Source: Methanobacteriales archaeon HGW-Methanobacteriales-1
GTDB lineage: Archaea; Methanobacteriota; Methanobacteria; Methanobacteriales; Methanobacteriaceae
Reading direction: 5' to 3'
Length of the DNA stretch: 64,000 nt
Assembly: GCA_002839705.1 (NCBI GenBank)
Contig: PGYO01000001.1
Span: 372,001-436,000 of the forward strand
Shown here: piece by piece, positions 41,577 through 49,787 of the stretch
How the letters are laid out: every line of letters starts with the position of its first letter
How positions within the stretch are numbered: position 1 is the stretch's first letter
Notes under the pieces: model-generated
The model's input: only the letters and a program-made list of their open reading frames with translations
Told to the model about the DNA's origin: nothing
The model's database searches: none
Position numbers and translations under genes: made by a program

Positions 41577-41615
41577 ACCTGTGCATTAAATGCACTAGTT
41601 CACCAGCCAGCCTTT
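41562..41615 (-). other. Compact tRNA-like element
   Basis: On the minus strand a 9-bp end stem (AAAGGCTGG with CCAGCCTTT) encloses a D-arm-like hairpin CTGG-TGAA-CTAG, a perfect GTGCAT-TTA-ATGCAC hairpin, and GGTTCAATCCC, an exact match to the tRNA B-box/T-loop consensus. Total length is 54 bases, too short for a normal tRNA, and the T-stem is only two to three pairs. It overlaps the stop of the plus-strand moron. It may be a tRNA remnant, an attachment site or a terminator. Confidence 0.55.
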
Positions 41616-41735
41616 GAAATAATTAATTAAATCTTTTGTTATATTCCAGGTAAATCCAACTGTGAATGAGAAGATTATTAGGTAGAATAAAAATGAATAA
41701 AAATCATTAATTATAATTTCCATTTTATCCTCCCC

Positions 41736-42152
41736 TTACCAGTAGGCCCCGGTCATCAATACTTTTTCATATTTATTTTGAATTTTATCAAATATCTCGC
41801 TAACGGATTCATCCATTCCATGTGCCAAGTAGAATTGCTCCCCACGCTTGGGGTGGTTGAATTTCCCTACTTCTTGAATATATGCATAATCAAAACTGGT
41901 GAATGGATTATTCTCAGCAGAATAGGCTACTTTTAATTGATAATAGGCCCCACTTCTGACCATTAATTGTTGACTGAATCCCTCTGCCAAGTACCCTTCA
42001 TCAAATGGTACTTTCAAATAAGTGTGTTCTTTGATTATGTGGCCAGAATCAGCAACTTCCTGGACGGACATTATTTTAACACTATTTGTTGTTCTTCGCA
42101 TTTCTTTACGAAATGGTTCTTCATCAAGTGTTAATCCTATCCTGTTACTCAT
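41736..42152 (-). CDS. Tail completion / minor structural protein
   Basis: A 138-residue protein starting MSNRIGLTLDEEPFRKEMRR. The middle (VPFDEGYLAEGFSQQLMV, then FDYAYIQEVGKFNHPKRGEQ) resembles HK97 gp10-like/minor capsid proteins of the head-tail neck. Its start overlaps the preceding chaperone gene by eight bases. The similarity is weak, but the position supports a structural role. Confidence 0.6.
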   Translation of the reverse strand: MSNRIGLTLDEEPFRKEMRRTTNSVKIMSVQEVADSGHIIKEHTYLKVPFDEGYLAEGFSQQLMVRSGAYYQLKVAYSAENNPFTSFDYAYIQEVGKFNHPKRGEQFYLAHGMDESVSEIFDKIQNKYEKVLMTGAYW

Positions 42153-42477
42153 CTAAATCTCTGTCCGTTAATCTATCCACTAAATTGACACTAGTCGGGT
42201 CGTCTTCAACATTAAATCTTTTACCAGTTTTTCCCTTGTTCTTATTCTCGGCCTCTTCCATTTGTCGGAGTTCTTCTGCGATTGCTTGGTTTTCCCAATC
42301 TAGCAGAGTATACATTCGGTAGGTGTCGAGTTCATCAAAGTCATGGTCTGTGCCTTTGTAGACTCCACGTTTAGTTAAGAGATAGTAATGTTGAAGGAGT
42401 ATTTCTTCAACAATCAGACTCAATGGGACATAGTCTCCTATGTCCTCGGTTTCTTCCTCATTGGGATTGAAAGGCAC
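42145..42477 (-). CDS. Tail assembly chaperone, distal part (possible frameshift product)
   Basis: A 110-residue frame, MPFNPNEEETEDIGDYVPLS, then a helical charged region. It opens with GTG 42477 immediately after an in-frame TGA and has no ribosome binding site. It overlaps the end of the preceding gene by 20 bases. Gene order (after the major tail protein, before the tape measure) is that of the paired tail chaperones (lambda G and GT type), where the second is made by ribosomal frameshifting. Here the shift would be +1 or -2. Confidence 0.6.
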   Translation of the reverse strand: MPFNPNEEETEDIGDYVPLSLIVEEILLQHYYLLTKRGVYKGTDHDFDELDTYRMYTLLDWENQAIAEELRQMEEAENKNKGKTGKRFNVEDDPTSVNLVDRLTDRDLDE

Positions 42478-42985
42478 TCATTCGTTGGTCGATATTACCT
42501 TCGATTATTTGTTGGATCCGTGCTTCGATTTTGATTTCGCTAAAGTTACTCATATACATATCATAAAGAGCACCTAGACTATTAATAAGGGCCATGTCCC
42601 GTGAATCATAGTTCTCTTCGAAATCTTCTGGAGTGAATGGTTCTAAAATCTGAGAACAGAGTTCTCCATATTTCTTTATCATTTCCTCTTCCATGGCCGG
42701 AGCATTATCCTCAATTTCTTTATCAATAGCTTTGGCCTCTTCTCTAAGTTCTTTTGCTTTTTCCAAGTACCCTGCTTTCTCATCTTTATCTTCTTTGAGT
42801 TCAGCCATGGCCTCCTGATTATCTGCTTCGATTTCCTTGCCCCGGGCCTCCTGTGCTTTGTTCCGGATTCCTTTTTGAATGTCCTCAATCCCTTTAGTAT
42901 ATTTTTTAAGGGTTTTAGTAGGGCATCTTTTAAAATATCTTTCTTTTCCACAGAAGTCTATAGTTAATTTAGATAATTTTTGCAT
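42458..42985 (-). CDS. Tail assembly chaperone
   Basis: A 175-residue, very charged helical protein. It starts MQKLSKLTIDFCGKERYFKR, with a coiled-coil-like middle (residues 40-95, rich in Glu/Lys) and ends MSAFQSQ. It lies directly downstream of the major tail protein and its terminator, the usual site of the first tail chaperone. The assignment rests on order and composition. Confidence 0.6.
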   Translation of the reverse strand: MQKLSKLTIDFCGKERYFKRCPTKTLKKYTKGIEDIQKGIRNKAQEARGKEIEADNQEAMAELKEDKDEKAGYLEKAKELREEAKAIDKEIEDNAPAMEEEMIKKYGELCSQILEPFTPEDFEENYDSRDMALINSLGALYDMYMSNFSEIKIEARIQQIIEGNIDQRMSAFQSQ

Positions 42986-43021
42986 AGTATAATCACACTC
43001 ACTTTGTTATTTTTGTTAAAT

Positions 43022-43062
43022 TAATTAAAAAAAAAGAATAAAATGTACGAAAATATCGTACA
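43022..43062 (-). terminator. Intrinsic-type terminator after the major tail protein
   Basis: On the minus strand TGTACGA-TATTT-TCGTACA, a perfect 7-bp hairpin with a 5-base loop, starts one base after the stop codon and is followed by a T-rich run including nine Ts. It would end or attenuate transcription after the abundant tail-tube protein. Confidence 0.7.
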
Positions 43063-43063
43063 C

Positions 43064-44173
43064 TTAAGCAGTTATCAAAGGATACTCGGTTTCACTGAAG
43101 TGAAGGTCTGCTAATGGGCTGACCAGACTAATCTCATAAGGATTGCTGATACCATTTGACATGATATCTCCTTCAATAGTAAGGTCTTTGGAATCGTCCC
43201 CGGCCTTAGGAGATGAAACATCGGTCAGGTCTAGTTTTGGGATTAATATCCCCATACTGGTGAGAACATCTACTTCTCCAACGGTTTCGATTTTCCTACC
43301 CAAATACTCAATATAAACTTGTTTATAAACAGATTCCTCAGTTACATGGGTTCCTGTTGCTGAGCCTGTGTTATATTCTGCTTCCAAAGGCATTAAGGCC
43401 TCAGTAAAGGCAGTGGTAATCTTCACAGTTCCCTCGAATGGTTTTTTATCCTTCTTAGGCTTACCATACTCCCCAGCATCACTGGCCTCTACATTGTTTT
43501 TAAACTCAGCAGTGCATTTGGTATAATCCAAAGGCTCGCTGGCTTTAATGGTGGCCAGAGAATCACCTACATCTGCCAAGTAAACTCTCCCTTGACTGGC
43601 CTTAAGCCGGTACTCAACAGGAGGGAAGACTCTGGTAGGTTCGGTCTGGTTAAATAATGGGTAATTGGAAACAGTATCGGCCTTAAAGGTTGGAGTATCT
43701 GTTCTATCCAGGGTAAATTCCATACTATTTACTACAACATCATCATAGAGTTCTGCTTTCGCAGTCTTCCAATTATAACCTTGTAAAATAGTGGCCCTTG
43801 GTAAATCAACCGGGTTTAATGCATTCAAATAGAACCTGTATTTCTTAGCAGTCAAGGCCCCAGTAATTGCTGGTACCGGTTCATCATAAGAACCTGTTAA
43901 TAGGAACAGGAAGTCTTCTAGGCCCTCAGCGAATCTGAAGGTGTCCTCGAAACTAGGGTTCGCTTCTGCTTTATTCCGGTCATTACTGATATCAATTGTA
44001 TCCATTCCCATGTGGCCCTGATTCTTATCAGTACCTATTTTCAATGAAGGGTCATAATCCTTGTATCTTGGGAACACTGTCGGTGATACTGGTCCCACCA
44101 TTCCCGGACGTTTGATTCCAATCCCTAGGTAATGCAAGGCCAGGGATGGAGTATATACATCTATTCCAGACAT
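43064..44173 (-). CDS. Major tail protein (tail tube)
   Basis: A 369-residue protein starting MSGIDVYTPSLALHYLGIGI. It has beta-rich repeats and the segment LNPVDLPRATILQGYNWKTAKAE is split around residues 115-140; the final LADLHFSETEYPLI is also beta. Size, its own strong terminator, and its place between head-tail joining proteins and the tail chaperones fit a tube protein. The AAGGAAGTG site lies in the end of the preceding gene. Confidence 0.7.
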   Translation of the reverse strand: MSGIDVYTPSLALHYLGIGIKRPGMVGPVSPTVFPRYKDYDPSLKIGTDKNQGHMGMDTIDISNDRNKAEANPSFEDTFRFAEGLEDFLFLLTGSYDEPVPAITGALTAKKYRFYLNALNPVDLPRATILQGYNWKTAKAELYDDVVVNSMEFTLDRTDTPTFKADTVSNYPLFNQTEPTRVFPPVEYRLKASQGRVYLADVGDSLATIKASEPLDYTKCTAEFKNNVEASDAGEYGKPKKDKKPFEGTVKITTAFTEALMPLEAEYNTGSATGTHVTEESVYKQVYIEYLGRKIETVGEVDVLTSMGILIPKLDLTDVSSPKAGDDSKDLTIEGDIMSNGISNPYEISLVSPLADLHFSETEYPLITA

Positions 44174-44176
44174 ATT

Positions 44177-44422
44177 TTATTCACTTCCTTCTGTTTGTTT
44201 TACTTCTTGCTTAGGCCGTCCTCGGCTTTTCTTAATCTCTTCATATAATCCATTGGCCTGAAGCCTTGGGATTAATGGTGTCCCGTCTGGGAGTTTGGCA
44301 TCGTCTTCAAGTTCGATTTCTTGACCATTGGTCAGTCTATCATTTTCTGACATGAAGCCACCTTGAATTAAATCAATATCATAGTAGCCAGTCTCACCGG
44401 TGTATTTAAACTTAGTTGTCAT
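44177..44422 (-). CDS. Small head-tail region protein, 81 residues
   Basis: Starts MTTKFKYTGETGYYDIDLIQ; a small beta protein with a basic/acidic tail (KKSRGRPKQEVKQTE). Such a short SH3-like protein (pattern FKYTG, then GQEIELEDDAKLP) is common next to the major tail gene in siphoviruses. Its start overlaps the preceding gene by four bases. The role is uncertain. Confidence 0.6.
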   Translation of the reverse strand: MTTKFKYTGETGYYDIDLIQGGFMSENDRLTNGQEIELEDDAKLPDGTPLIPRLQANGLYEEIKKSRGRPKQEVKQTEGSE

Positions 44423-44913
44423 AATATTACCTCATAATCTAATAGAAACTCAGTAGTTACAGTATCAGCCATCTTCTTACGCTGACCCTCTGCAATAACC
44501 AAATATGGCCTTAAATAAGATTTACCAAATTGGTAAGATTTAATATAATTTGGAAATGAATCCTCAAGATCTGATTTCCGGAATATATAATCAAAACGTT
44601 CTCCCAGTTCATCCAGGGAATGCATATCTGGATCACCATCTGGAGGGATGAATGTAATCACTCGACCCTGAGCACTAAGAGTTGTACGCCCTCCTCCACT
44701 GGAACTATGGTTAGGAGGTTCCGTTTTATCACTTAAATGTAAAGAAGTGAATGGTGGTGGTGTCGGAGGCAAAGGATCATCATCTTCTGGAGATAGATTC
44801 ACCATAGCCTCTGGATGAATAGGCCATTGCTTAAGATAATCATCCATCCGGATTAAAGTTCGAATATCTGCTTTGACAATGTCTGCTGCTCCAATAAATT
44901 CTAATGGTGGCAT
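44419..44913 (-). CDS. Head-tail joining / tail terminator-like protein, 164 residues
   Basis: Starts MPPLEFIGAADIVKADIRTL. The region from residue 105 on (ERFDYIFRKSDLEDSF, then KMADTVTTEFLLDYEVIL) is mixed alpha/beta with a Pro/Ser-rich linker at residues 45-75. Position suggests a tail completion or terminator protein. It overlaps the next gene (ATGA). No family was recognised. Confidence 0.55.
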   Translation of the reverse strand: MPPLEFIGAADIVKADIRTLIRMDDYLKQWPIHPEAMVNLSPEDDDPLPPTPPPFTSLHLSDKTEPPNHSSSGGGRTTLSAQGRVITFIPPDGDPDMHSLDELGERFDYIFRKSDLEDSFPNYIKSYQFGKSYLRPYLVIAEGQRKKMADTVTTEFLLDYEVIL

Positions 44914-44925
44914 AGGTTATCCTCC

Positions 44926-45300
44926 TCAGGTTAGTAAGACCTTCATATGGCCTCCCTCTTCGATCACATCACTGATGGTGTATTCGAATTCAATACCTGT
45001 GGCCTGTGAGGTGTATATTATCCTGTTCTTTTTATTCAAATATTGAGCATCCTTTTTCCGGAATTTAGCGACTACTGACTTTGTCTTTGCTTTAGTATAG
45101 CCGAAGTCTGTTTTTTCATAGTCTTGCTTCTCTGACATAGTGCAGATTGTTTCTATATCAATAGAATCATAGACTATATTCTCGTTTTTATCTTTCACAG
45201 GGTGGCCTTGTGCATCTAAACGAGGTGTCCTGTGTTGAATAATAACATCTGTTCCTTTGATTAGCAAAGCCTCCTCAAAAGCAGATTCATAAACATTCAT
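44926..45300 (-). CDS. Head-closure-like protein, 124 residues
   Basis: Starts MNVYESAFEEALLIKGTDVI; the sequence is beta-rich with ISDVIEEGGHMKVLLT at the end, similar in size and pattern to siphovirus head-closure (gp16-like) proteins. It follows a T-rich tract (45310-45340) that may be a transcription pause or promoter. A GGTGAT site precedes the ATG. The assignment is positional. Confidence 0.55.
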   Translation of the reverse strand: MNVYESAFEEALLIKGTDVIIQHRTPRLDAQGHPVKDKNENIVYDSIDIETICTMSEKQDYEKTDFGYTKAKTKSVVAKFRKKDAQYLNKKNRIIYTSQATGIEFEYTISDVIEEGGHMKVLLT

Positions 45301-45344
45301 AAAATAATCACCTACAAAAAAAAAGTATATAAAAAAAATATAAT

Positions 45345-47066
45345 CTAATAATTCACAGGATGGGCCATAACATTATCTATGCTACTAGTATCTACAGTGA
45401 CATTTCCTAATCCCTGGCAGAATACTCTAAGAATCAATTGTCTAGGAACTGTAGACTCATAATGAATACCCAAATCCTGATCAACAATACTATTTTCAGC
45501 CGCTGACTCTGCCAAAGGTACAAAAGAAGAATCAATAAGTGGGTCACTGTTAGGCTCAATAACCTGCAATTTACAAATAATATCTGCAGTATCTTTAATC
45601 AAACCTATAGGGAACTTAACCTCCCTATTCGCAGGAACCATTATTAAATAATCTTTGAATACTGGGGCTGTGGCAGATTCGCAAATAAACTTAAGTTTAC
45701 TTGGAATATAGGCCTCATTAACCAGTTCAGTTTCTATTCTACCACCATTATGCCATTCACGATTATTATTCTCAATCTGATTATGATTAAAACTCTTTAA
45801 AGGACTCATTACTGGCCTAATATTTAATGTTGTGTGATTAATATCATTTTCTCCTTCAAACAAACAATTAAATAATTCTCCACTGCACATACTAAAATAA
45901 CCTAATGTATTTGCTTTAAAAATACAATTAATATACTTTTGAGCTCCATTATATGTTCCAACACCCGTCGAACCATCAGTTAATTGAATAATACAATCTT
46001 TAAATACACTTTTACCAATATCGTGTAAATATCCAGTTCCAATATCTGGAGTAATTACACTACAATTCTTAAAATACCCCCCACTACCTAATGACCAAGC
46101 ATTTAAACCTATACTATCCTCTATAATTGTATCTGGTTCATTCGAATAAAGAAGTAGATTTTTTGTACTAATACATCTTTTAATTCGAGTAGTTCTCATT
46201 CCAGCACAAGGATAAGCATTTAAAGCTAAGGAATCCTCTATTAATGCATCATAATGATATGATAACAATACTTTACTCATTCCAGTGCAATGTTTAACAA
46301 TTGTGCGGTTAATCCGTTTACTTGGTATTCCTATTTGAGTATTTAAGGTCAATGTTGTATTTACTCCTCTGAATTTAGCATTATCTTGCTCTCCACCAAG
46401 TAAAGGATTGGTACCACTAGTTCTATTGATTTTTATAGTTCTAGATACAAATGCTACTCTTGAACCACTAGGTCGAGCATATAAAAGTGGTGATGTTAAT
46501 GTAATGGTCTTAGTTCCACTATTATAATTAGAAACAGTATATACTCCATTATTTGCTTCAGCCATTGAATATTCAAGAGAACTTTCTATAAATAACTGGT
46601 CGCCTTGTTGGAAACCCATATCCTCAGATAAAATAATTTGAGTCGCATTCAAGGCAGCATCAGCACTTGTTGTGGTATATTCATCACTAGGATACCAACC
46701 GTCCATTTCCACAGTTGGAACATTGATTGTAGCAGTAGCATTAAGGTTTAAATAAGCTCTTGCATCAGAACCCACTCCAGCAGTTGGTCTTTGTATAGGG
46801 TGTAATTCATCACCTATTTTAAAAGTACCATTCCCTGTGATGTTACCATTAAGTTTTAAGAATGTAATAATATCTGTTTTGAATTTAAGAAGACCATTAA
46901 TAACTGATGCTCCAATACCATTAGGAAAAGCACTCTGATTATCATCAAACTCTACTTCAATACCTACTGGAATATCAAAGGTATCATTGTTTACTGGATA
47001 AGGATTACCCCCCCAAGTAGCATTATTTTTCCAAAGCCCGCTCTGAGTAGCTATTCTAATTGCCAT
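45345..47066 (-). CDS. Right-handed beta-helix protein with G8-like N-terminus
   Basis: A 573-residue protein. Residues about 1-90 resemble a G8 domain (GLWKNNATWGGNPYPVNNDT, then GNITGNGTFKIGDELHPI). Residues 200-430 are short repeats of the parallel beta-helix kind (LIEDSLALNAYPCAGM, TIIEDSIGLNAWSLGS, YINCIFKANTL). The C-terminus (430-573) is a beta sandwich. Such folds bind or cut surface polysaccharides. It is unusual that it is encoded among head genes, between the capsid and head-closure genes, rather than with the fibres. Confidence 0.65.
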   Translation of the reverse strand: MAIRIATQSGLWKNNATWGGNPYPVNNDTFDIPVGIEVEFDDNQSAFPNGIGASVINGLLKFKTDIITFLKLNGNITGNGTFKIGDELHPIQRPTAGVGSDARAYLNLNATATINVPTVEMDGWYPSDEYTTTSADAALNATQIILSEDMGFQQGDQLFIESSLEYSMAEANNGVYTVSNYNSGTKTITLTSPLLYARPSGSRVAFVSRTIKINRTSGTNPLLGGEQDNAKFRGVNTTLTLNTQIGIPSKRINRTIVKHCTGMSKVLLSYHYDALIEDSLALNAYPCAGMRTTRIKRCISTKNLLLYSNEPDTIIEDSIGLNAWSLGSGGYFKNCSVITPDIGTGYLHDIGKSVFKDCIIQLTDGSTGVGTYNGAQKYINCIFKANTLGYFSMCSGELFNCLFEGENDINHTTLNIRPVMSPLKSFNHNQIENNNREWHNGGRIETELVNEAYIPSKLKFICESATAPVFKDYLIMVPANREVKFPIGLIKDTADIICKLQVIEPNSDPLIDSSFVPLAESAAENSIVDQDLGIHYESTVPRQLILRVFCQGLGNVTVDTSSIDNVMAHPVNY

Positions 47067-47489
47067 TTAGTTACCTCCATTATATGGGCTTGTTATTATT
47101 CTTTGGAATTTGAATTCTTGAATGTAAATGTCGTGATCGTAATTAAAGTAAATATATTTTCCTTGTTTTGATGCTGTGGCATCAAAGACTTTATTATTAT
47201 ATAATAATGCCATGTGGCCGGGTTTATCAGGTTCCCAAGATAATTGTAGTATTCGAATATTTGTGAAGCCTTTATCAATCATATATTTGGCTAGGGCCAT
47301 GGCTCTGTCTTCACAATCAGATTTTTTGAGTTCAAAAATCTCCTCTTCAGTCAGGTTATAATCTGGGTGAGCTTCATACTCAGTTTGTGTTAATTCAATA
47401 AAGAAAGGCCAGACAATATCAATGTCAGGTTCCTTTTTAGTAAAAAAAGAAAATAAGATGTTTTTGATCATGTTTAGAATATTAAACAT
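47067..47489 (-). CDS. Transglutaminase-like cysteine peptidase domain protein
   Basis: A roughly 140-residue protein. A hydrophobic N-terminus (MFNILNMIKNILFSFF) precedes a transglutaminase-like fold with Cys in LKKSDCEDRAMALAKY, His in KPGHMALLYN and Asp in KVFDATASK. The start ATG 47489 lies eight bases after AGGGA; a second ATG five codons upstream overlaps the previous gene. It may act on pseudomurein or on a virion protein. Confidence 0.7.
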   Translation of the reverse strand: MFNILNMIKNILFSFFTKKEPDIDIVWPFFIELTQTEYEAHPDYNLTEEEIFELKKSDCEDRAMALAKYMIDKGFTNIRILQLSWEPDKPGHMALLYNNKVFDATASKQGKYIYFNYDHDIYIQEFKFQRIITSPYNGGN

Positions 47490-47500
47490 AACTGATTCCC

Positions 47501-47770
47501 TCATTTTAATTCAAGTATTGGAATGTCAACGGTTCCAGTTGTGACTTTTGCATAAACAGTCACCACATCGGGTGCATCGAAATGAATCGTGCCATCTGGA
47601 AGTATAGGGAATGAAACAGACCCATCCTCATCTGTAATAAATATATTTACTGATGAAGTGTTGACTAATTTAAAACCAACCCGATCACTTAATGGGTTTT
47701 CAGGCAATGGTGTCGGGCTTGTTCCAATAGTTACAATACAGGGTTTTGGAGTTTCTGTTAGTAAATCCAT
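47501..47770 (-). CDS. Small structural protein, 89 residues
   Basis: Starts MDLLTETPKPCIVTIGTSPT at ATG 47770 behind GGGGGAT; an ATG five codons upstream is within that site and less likely. It is all-beta by pattern, ending TVDIPILELK. It is encoded between capsid-region genes. Such small beta proteins may decorate the head or serve as fibre adaptors. No family was recognised. Confidence 0.55.
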   Translation of the reverse strand: MDLLTETPKPCIVTIGTSPTPLPENPLSDRVGFKLVNTSSVNIFITDEDGSVSFPILPDGTIHFDAPDVVTVYAKVTTGTVDIPILELK

Positions 47771-47789
47771 AAAATAATCCCCCATGAGT

Positions 47790-48374
47790 TTATTTAATGA
47801 GCTTCTGTTTTTTCAGAGATAATTGAAGGACTCTGAATAATTTCTGGCCTTCAGGAGAAAGGGTACTTTTAGCATCAGCGAGTTTCTTTGATTCTTCTTG
47901 AGCCCACCTTTTAGCATGAGTATCTGTCCATTCACTGGGTGCCTGGGTTTCCCAAGCATAACCCTGTTCCTTGACAGTGATTTCAGCATATGCGACACTA
48001 GGATCATCAGCATATCTAATATTAACTGAGGCCAGCATCTCACATTTAGGACATTCAATTATCTGTGGAAGGTTTCCGGTTTTTAGATAATCTTCTGCTT
48101 TCAGGCCCAGGGCATTATCACAAGCAGGGCAAGTAACATCCTCAATTTTCTGTTTCTCCAATTCAAGATGGTTGCTTATTTGTTGGGCATTAATCTGGTC
48201 TTGCATTTGAGCCAATTCCAAATCAGACATGGCCTCTATTTTAAGGACTGGTGTGTCTTCCTCGACAGGTTGTTCCTTAGGTTGTTCCTGGACAACCTCC
48301 TCCTCTTTGTTTTCTGCTTCTTGAGGCACCTGTTCCTCAGTATCAGTTTTAGGTTTAGGTTTATTTCTAGCCAT
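47790..48374 (-). CDS. Zinc-motif protein of the capsid region, 194 residues
   Basis: A 194-residue protein: an N-terminal acidic, Glu/Gln/Pro-rich disordered part (residues 1-60), then a helix, then a four-Cys zinc motif (CPACDN and CPKC, residues 85-120), then mixed sequence with a basic C-terminus (LSLKKQKLIK). It directly follows the major capsid gene. It is not recognised and could be a capsid-associated protein. Confidence 0.55.
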   Translation of the reverse strand: MARNKPKPKTDTEEQVPQEAENKEEEVVQEQPKEQPVEEDTPVLKIEAMSDLELAQMQDQINAQQISNHLELEKQKIEDVTCPACDNALGLKAEDYLKTGNLPQIIECPKCEMLASVNIRYADDPSVAYAEITVKEQGYAWETQAPSEWTDTHAKRWAQEESKKLADAKSTLSPEGQKLFRVLQLSLKKQKLIK

Positions 48375-48425
48375 TATTTCACCTCAAAAAAAATAATTAG
48401 TATTTAGTTTTCCTTAAGAATAATT

Positions 48426-49286
48426 CTAAGGAGAACTAATCAAGTTATTTAACTGCATGAACGCTTCCAGTTTGTGAATATCAGTGGTCTGATAAGTTTC
48501 CACATTGAATGGGTACATGGAATCCCGGGTTATTGGGAAGTCCAAGGTGTTGATGTCTTCTTCAACATTCCTTTCAGCAATTTGCTCACCAAAGTCGCTG
48601 ATTAAACCGTTTGCTCGACCAATCCGGTTAGTCTTAGCTATTGAGTTCATGCCTCCAGGAAGCAGGGCAGCAATATCATCTATGAAACGACCACCAGAAT
48701 GGTCTTTCTTAAAGGCCAATCTGTAAGCACTAGGGCTTAAAGTAAGTTTCCTAGCAGTGTATAAACCATCTGCCTCAAATGCCTCCAGAGCATCAATCAC
48801 GTTATCTGCAGGGTTTCGGGTTGTGGCCTTATTCCATTCATAACCTGCGGGTACAGCATAAGCAGTTTTACCTGCATCTGCAAATATTCCTTTAACTCCC
48901 TGATTAGCATCTCCATTGAGGATAATGTCGTCTAAGGATTCAGCCACAATTCGGCCAGAGTTTGCAGCATCTGCTCCATTTAATGCAGAGGTTCCTTGTC
49001 TTTCGTAGGCTTGTAGTTCTTTTCGGTGCATATCGAAACCGTGAACGTGTTCTACTACAGTGACCGTTTTTTGGCCTCTTTCAGCAGTTTCACGTGGAAC
49101 AGTCCGGACCCTATAACCTCTTTTGGCCTTGGTATCCAACCTATCCACTGTGGTTCTGGTTATGGTTCCAGTGCCTGGTGGGAGATCTGCTCCTTTAGCA
49201 ATAAGGTCAACAGCTATAAGATTATCATTAAATCCTTGCAAGACTTTAGAATCGTAGTAATTAATAACTCCATCTGGTAATGTCAT
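48426..49286 (-). CDS. Major capsid protein (HK97 fold)
   Basis: A 286-residue protein starting MTLPDGVINYYDSKVLQGFN. The pattern of an N-arm, the GTGTITRTTVDRLDTKAKRG region, the spine-helix region around IVAESLDDIILNGDANQGVK, and the C-terminal FPITRDSMYPFNVETYQTTD fits compact HK97-fold capsids, similar to encapsulin-like forms. It follows the protease/scaffold and decoration genes, as in siphoviruses. A GAGGTGA site precedes the ATG. Confidence 0.75.
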   Translation of the reverse strand: MTLPDGVINYYDSKVLQGFNDNLIAVDLIAKGADLPPGTGTITRTTVDRLDTKAKRGYRVRTVPRETAERGQKTVTVVEHVHGFDMHRKELQAYERQGTSALNGADAANSGRIVAESLDDIILNGDANQGVKGIFADAGKTAYAVPAGYEWNKATTRNPADNVIDALEAFEADGLYTARKLTLSPSAYRLAFKKDHSGGRFIDDIAALLPGGMNSIAKTNRIGRANGLISDFGEQIAERNVEEDINTLDFPITRDSMYPFNVETYQTTDIHKLEAFMQLNNLISSP

Positions 49287-49323
49287 GTCTTCACCTCAAA
49301 AAAATATTATTTTTAATTTAAAT

Positions 49324-49785
49324 CTAGAAGAATTTCATAGGAACAATGTCCCCAGCTACTCCTGATCTTTTAAACTCACCCAGTCTGAATTTTTGTGCTG
49401 CGAATGCAACATCAAGTTCGGCCTTAGTGGGGTCAGTGGAGAAACTAGGTGCAGTTTCTGCTACAAGAGTCCCATTAGCACCAGGAACAGCAACATCATC
49501 CTCAGCTACAGTACCTCCTAGTAGAACATAAACGGTTCCTGAATCGTAGAGAGTAGGTTTCTCACCAGACTTCCACTTATTCCTTTTAACTCGGTACCCA
49601 TCAGCATCGCTCATGGTAGATTCTTCAGATGCTATGACAATAGCAATGGCCTTAGAGCCAGCAGTGGCTGGGATTACTTTGGTTTTATCAGTTGCGTGTC
49701 TTTTCACAGCAATGTAATAGGCCAGGTCGGCTCCGGCAGTTAATTCTTCACTTATTTCATGGCCGTTAAATGGTTGTAAAGGCAT
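49324..49785 (-). CDS. Head decoration protein
   Basis: A 153-residue beta-rich protein starting MPLQPFNGHEISEELTAGAD, with GTVYVLLGGTVAEDDVAVPG. This resembles head stabilisation/decoration proteins encoded between the prohead protease and the major capsid gene. It starts three bases after the protease stop, so it is probably translated by coupling. Identification by position and pattern. Confidence 0.65.
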   Translation of the reverse strand: MPLQPFNGHEISEELTAGADLAYYIAVKRHATDKTKVIPATAGSKAIAIVIASEESTMSDADGYRVKRNKWKSGEKPTLYDSGTVYVLLGGTVAEDDVAVPGANGTLVAETAPSFSTDPTKAELDVAFAAQKFRLGEFKRSGVAGDIVPMKFF

Positions 49786-49787
49786 AT

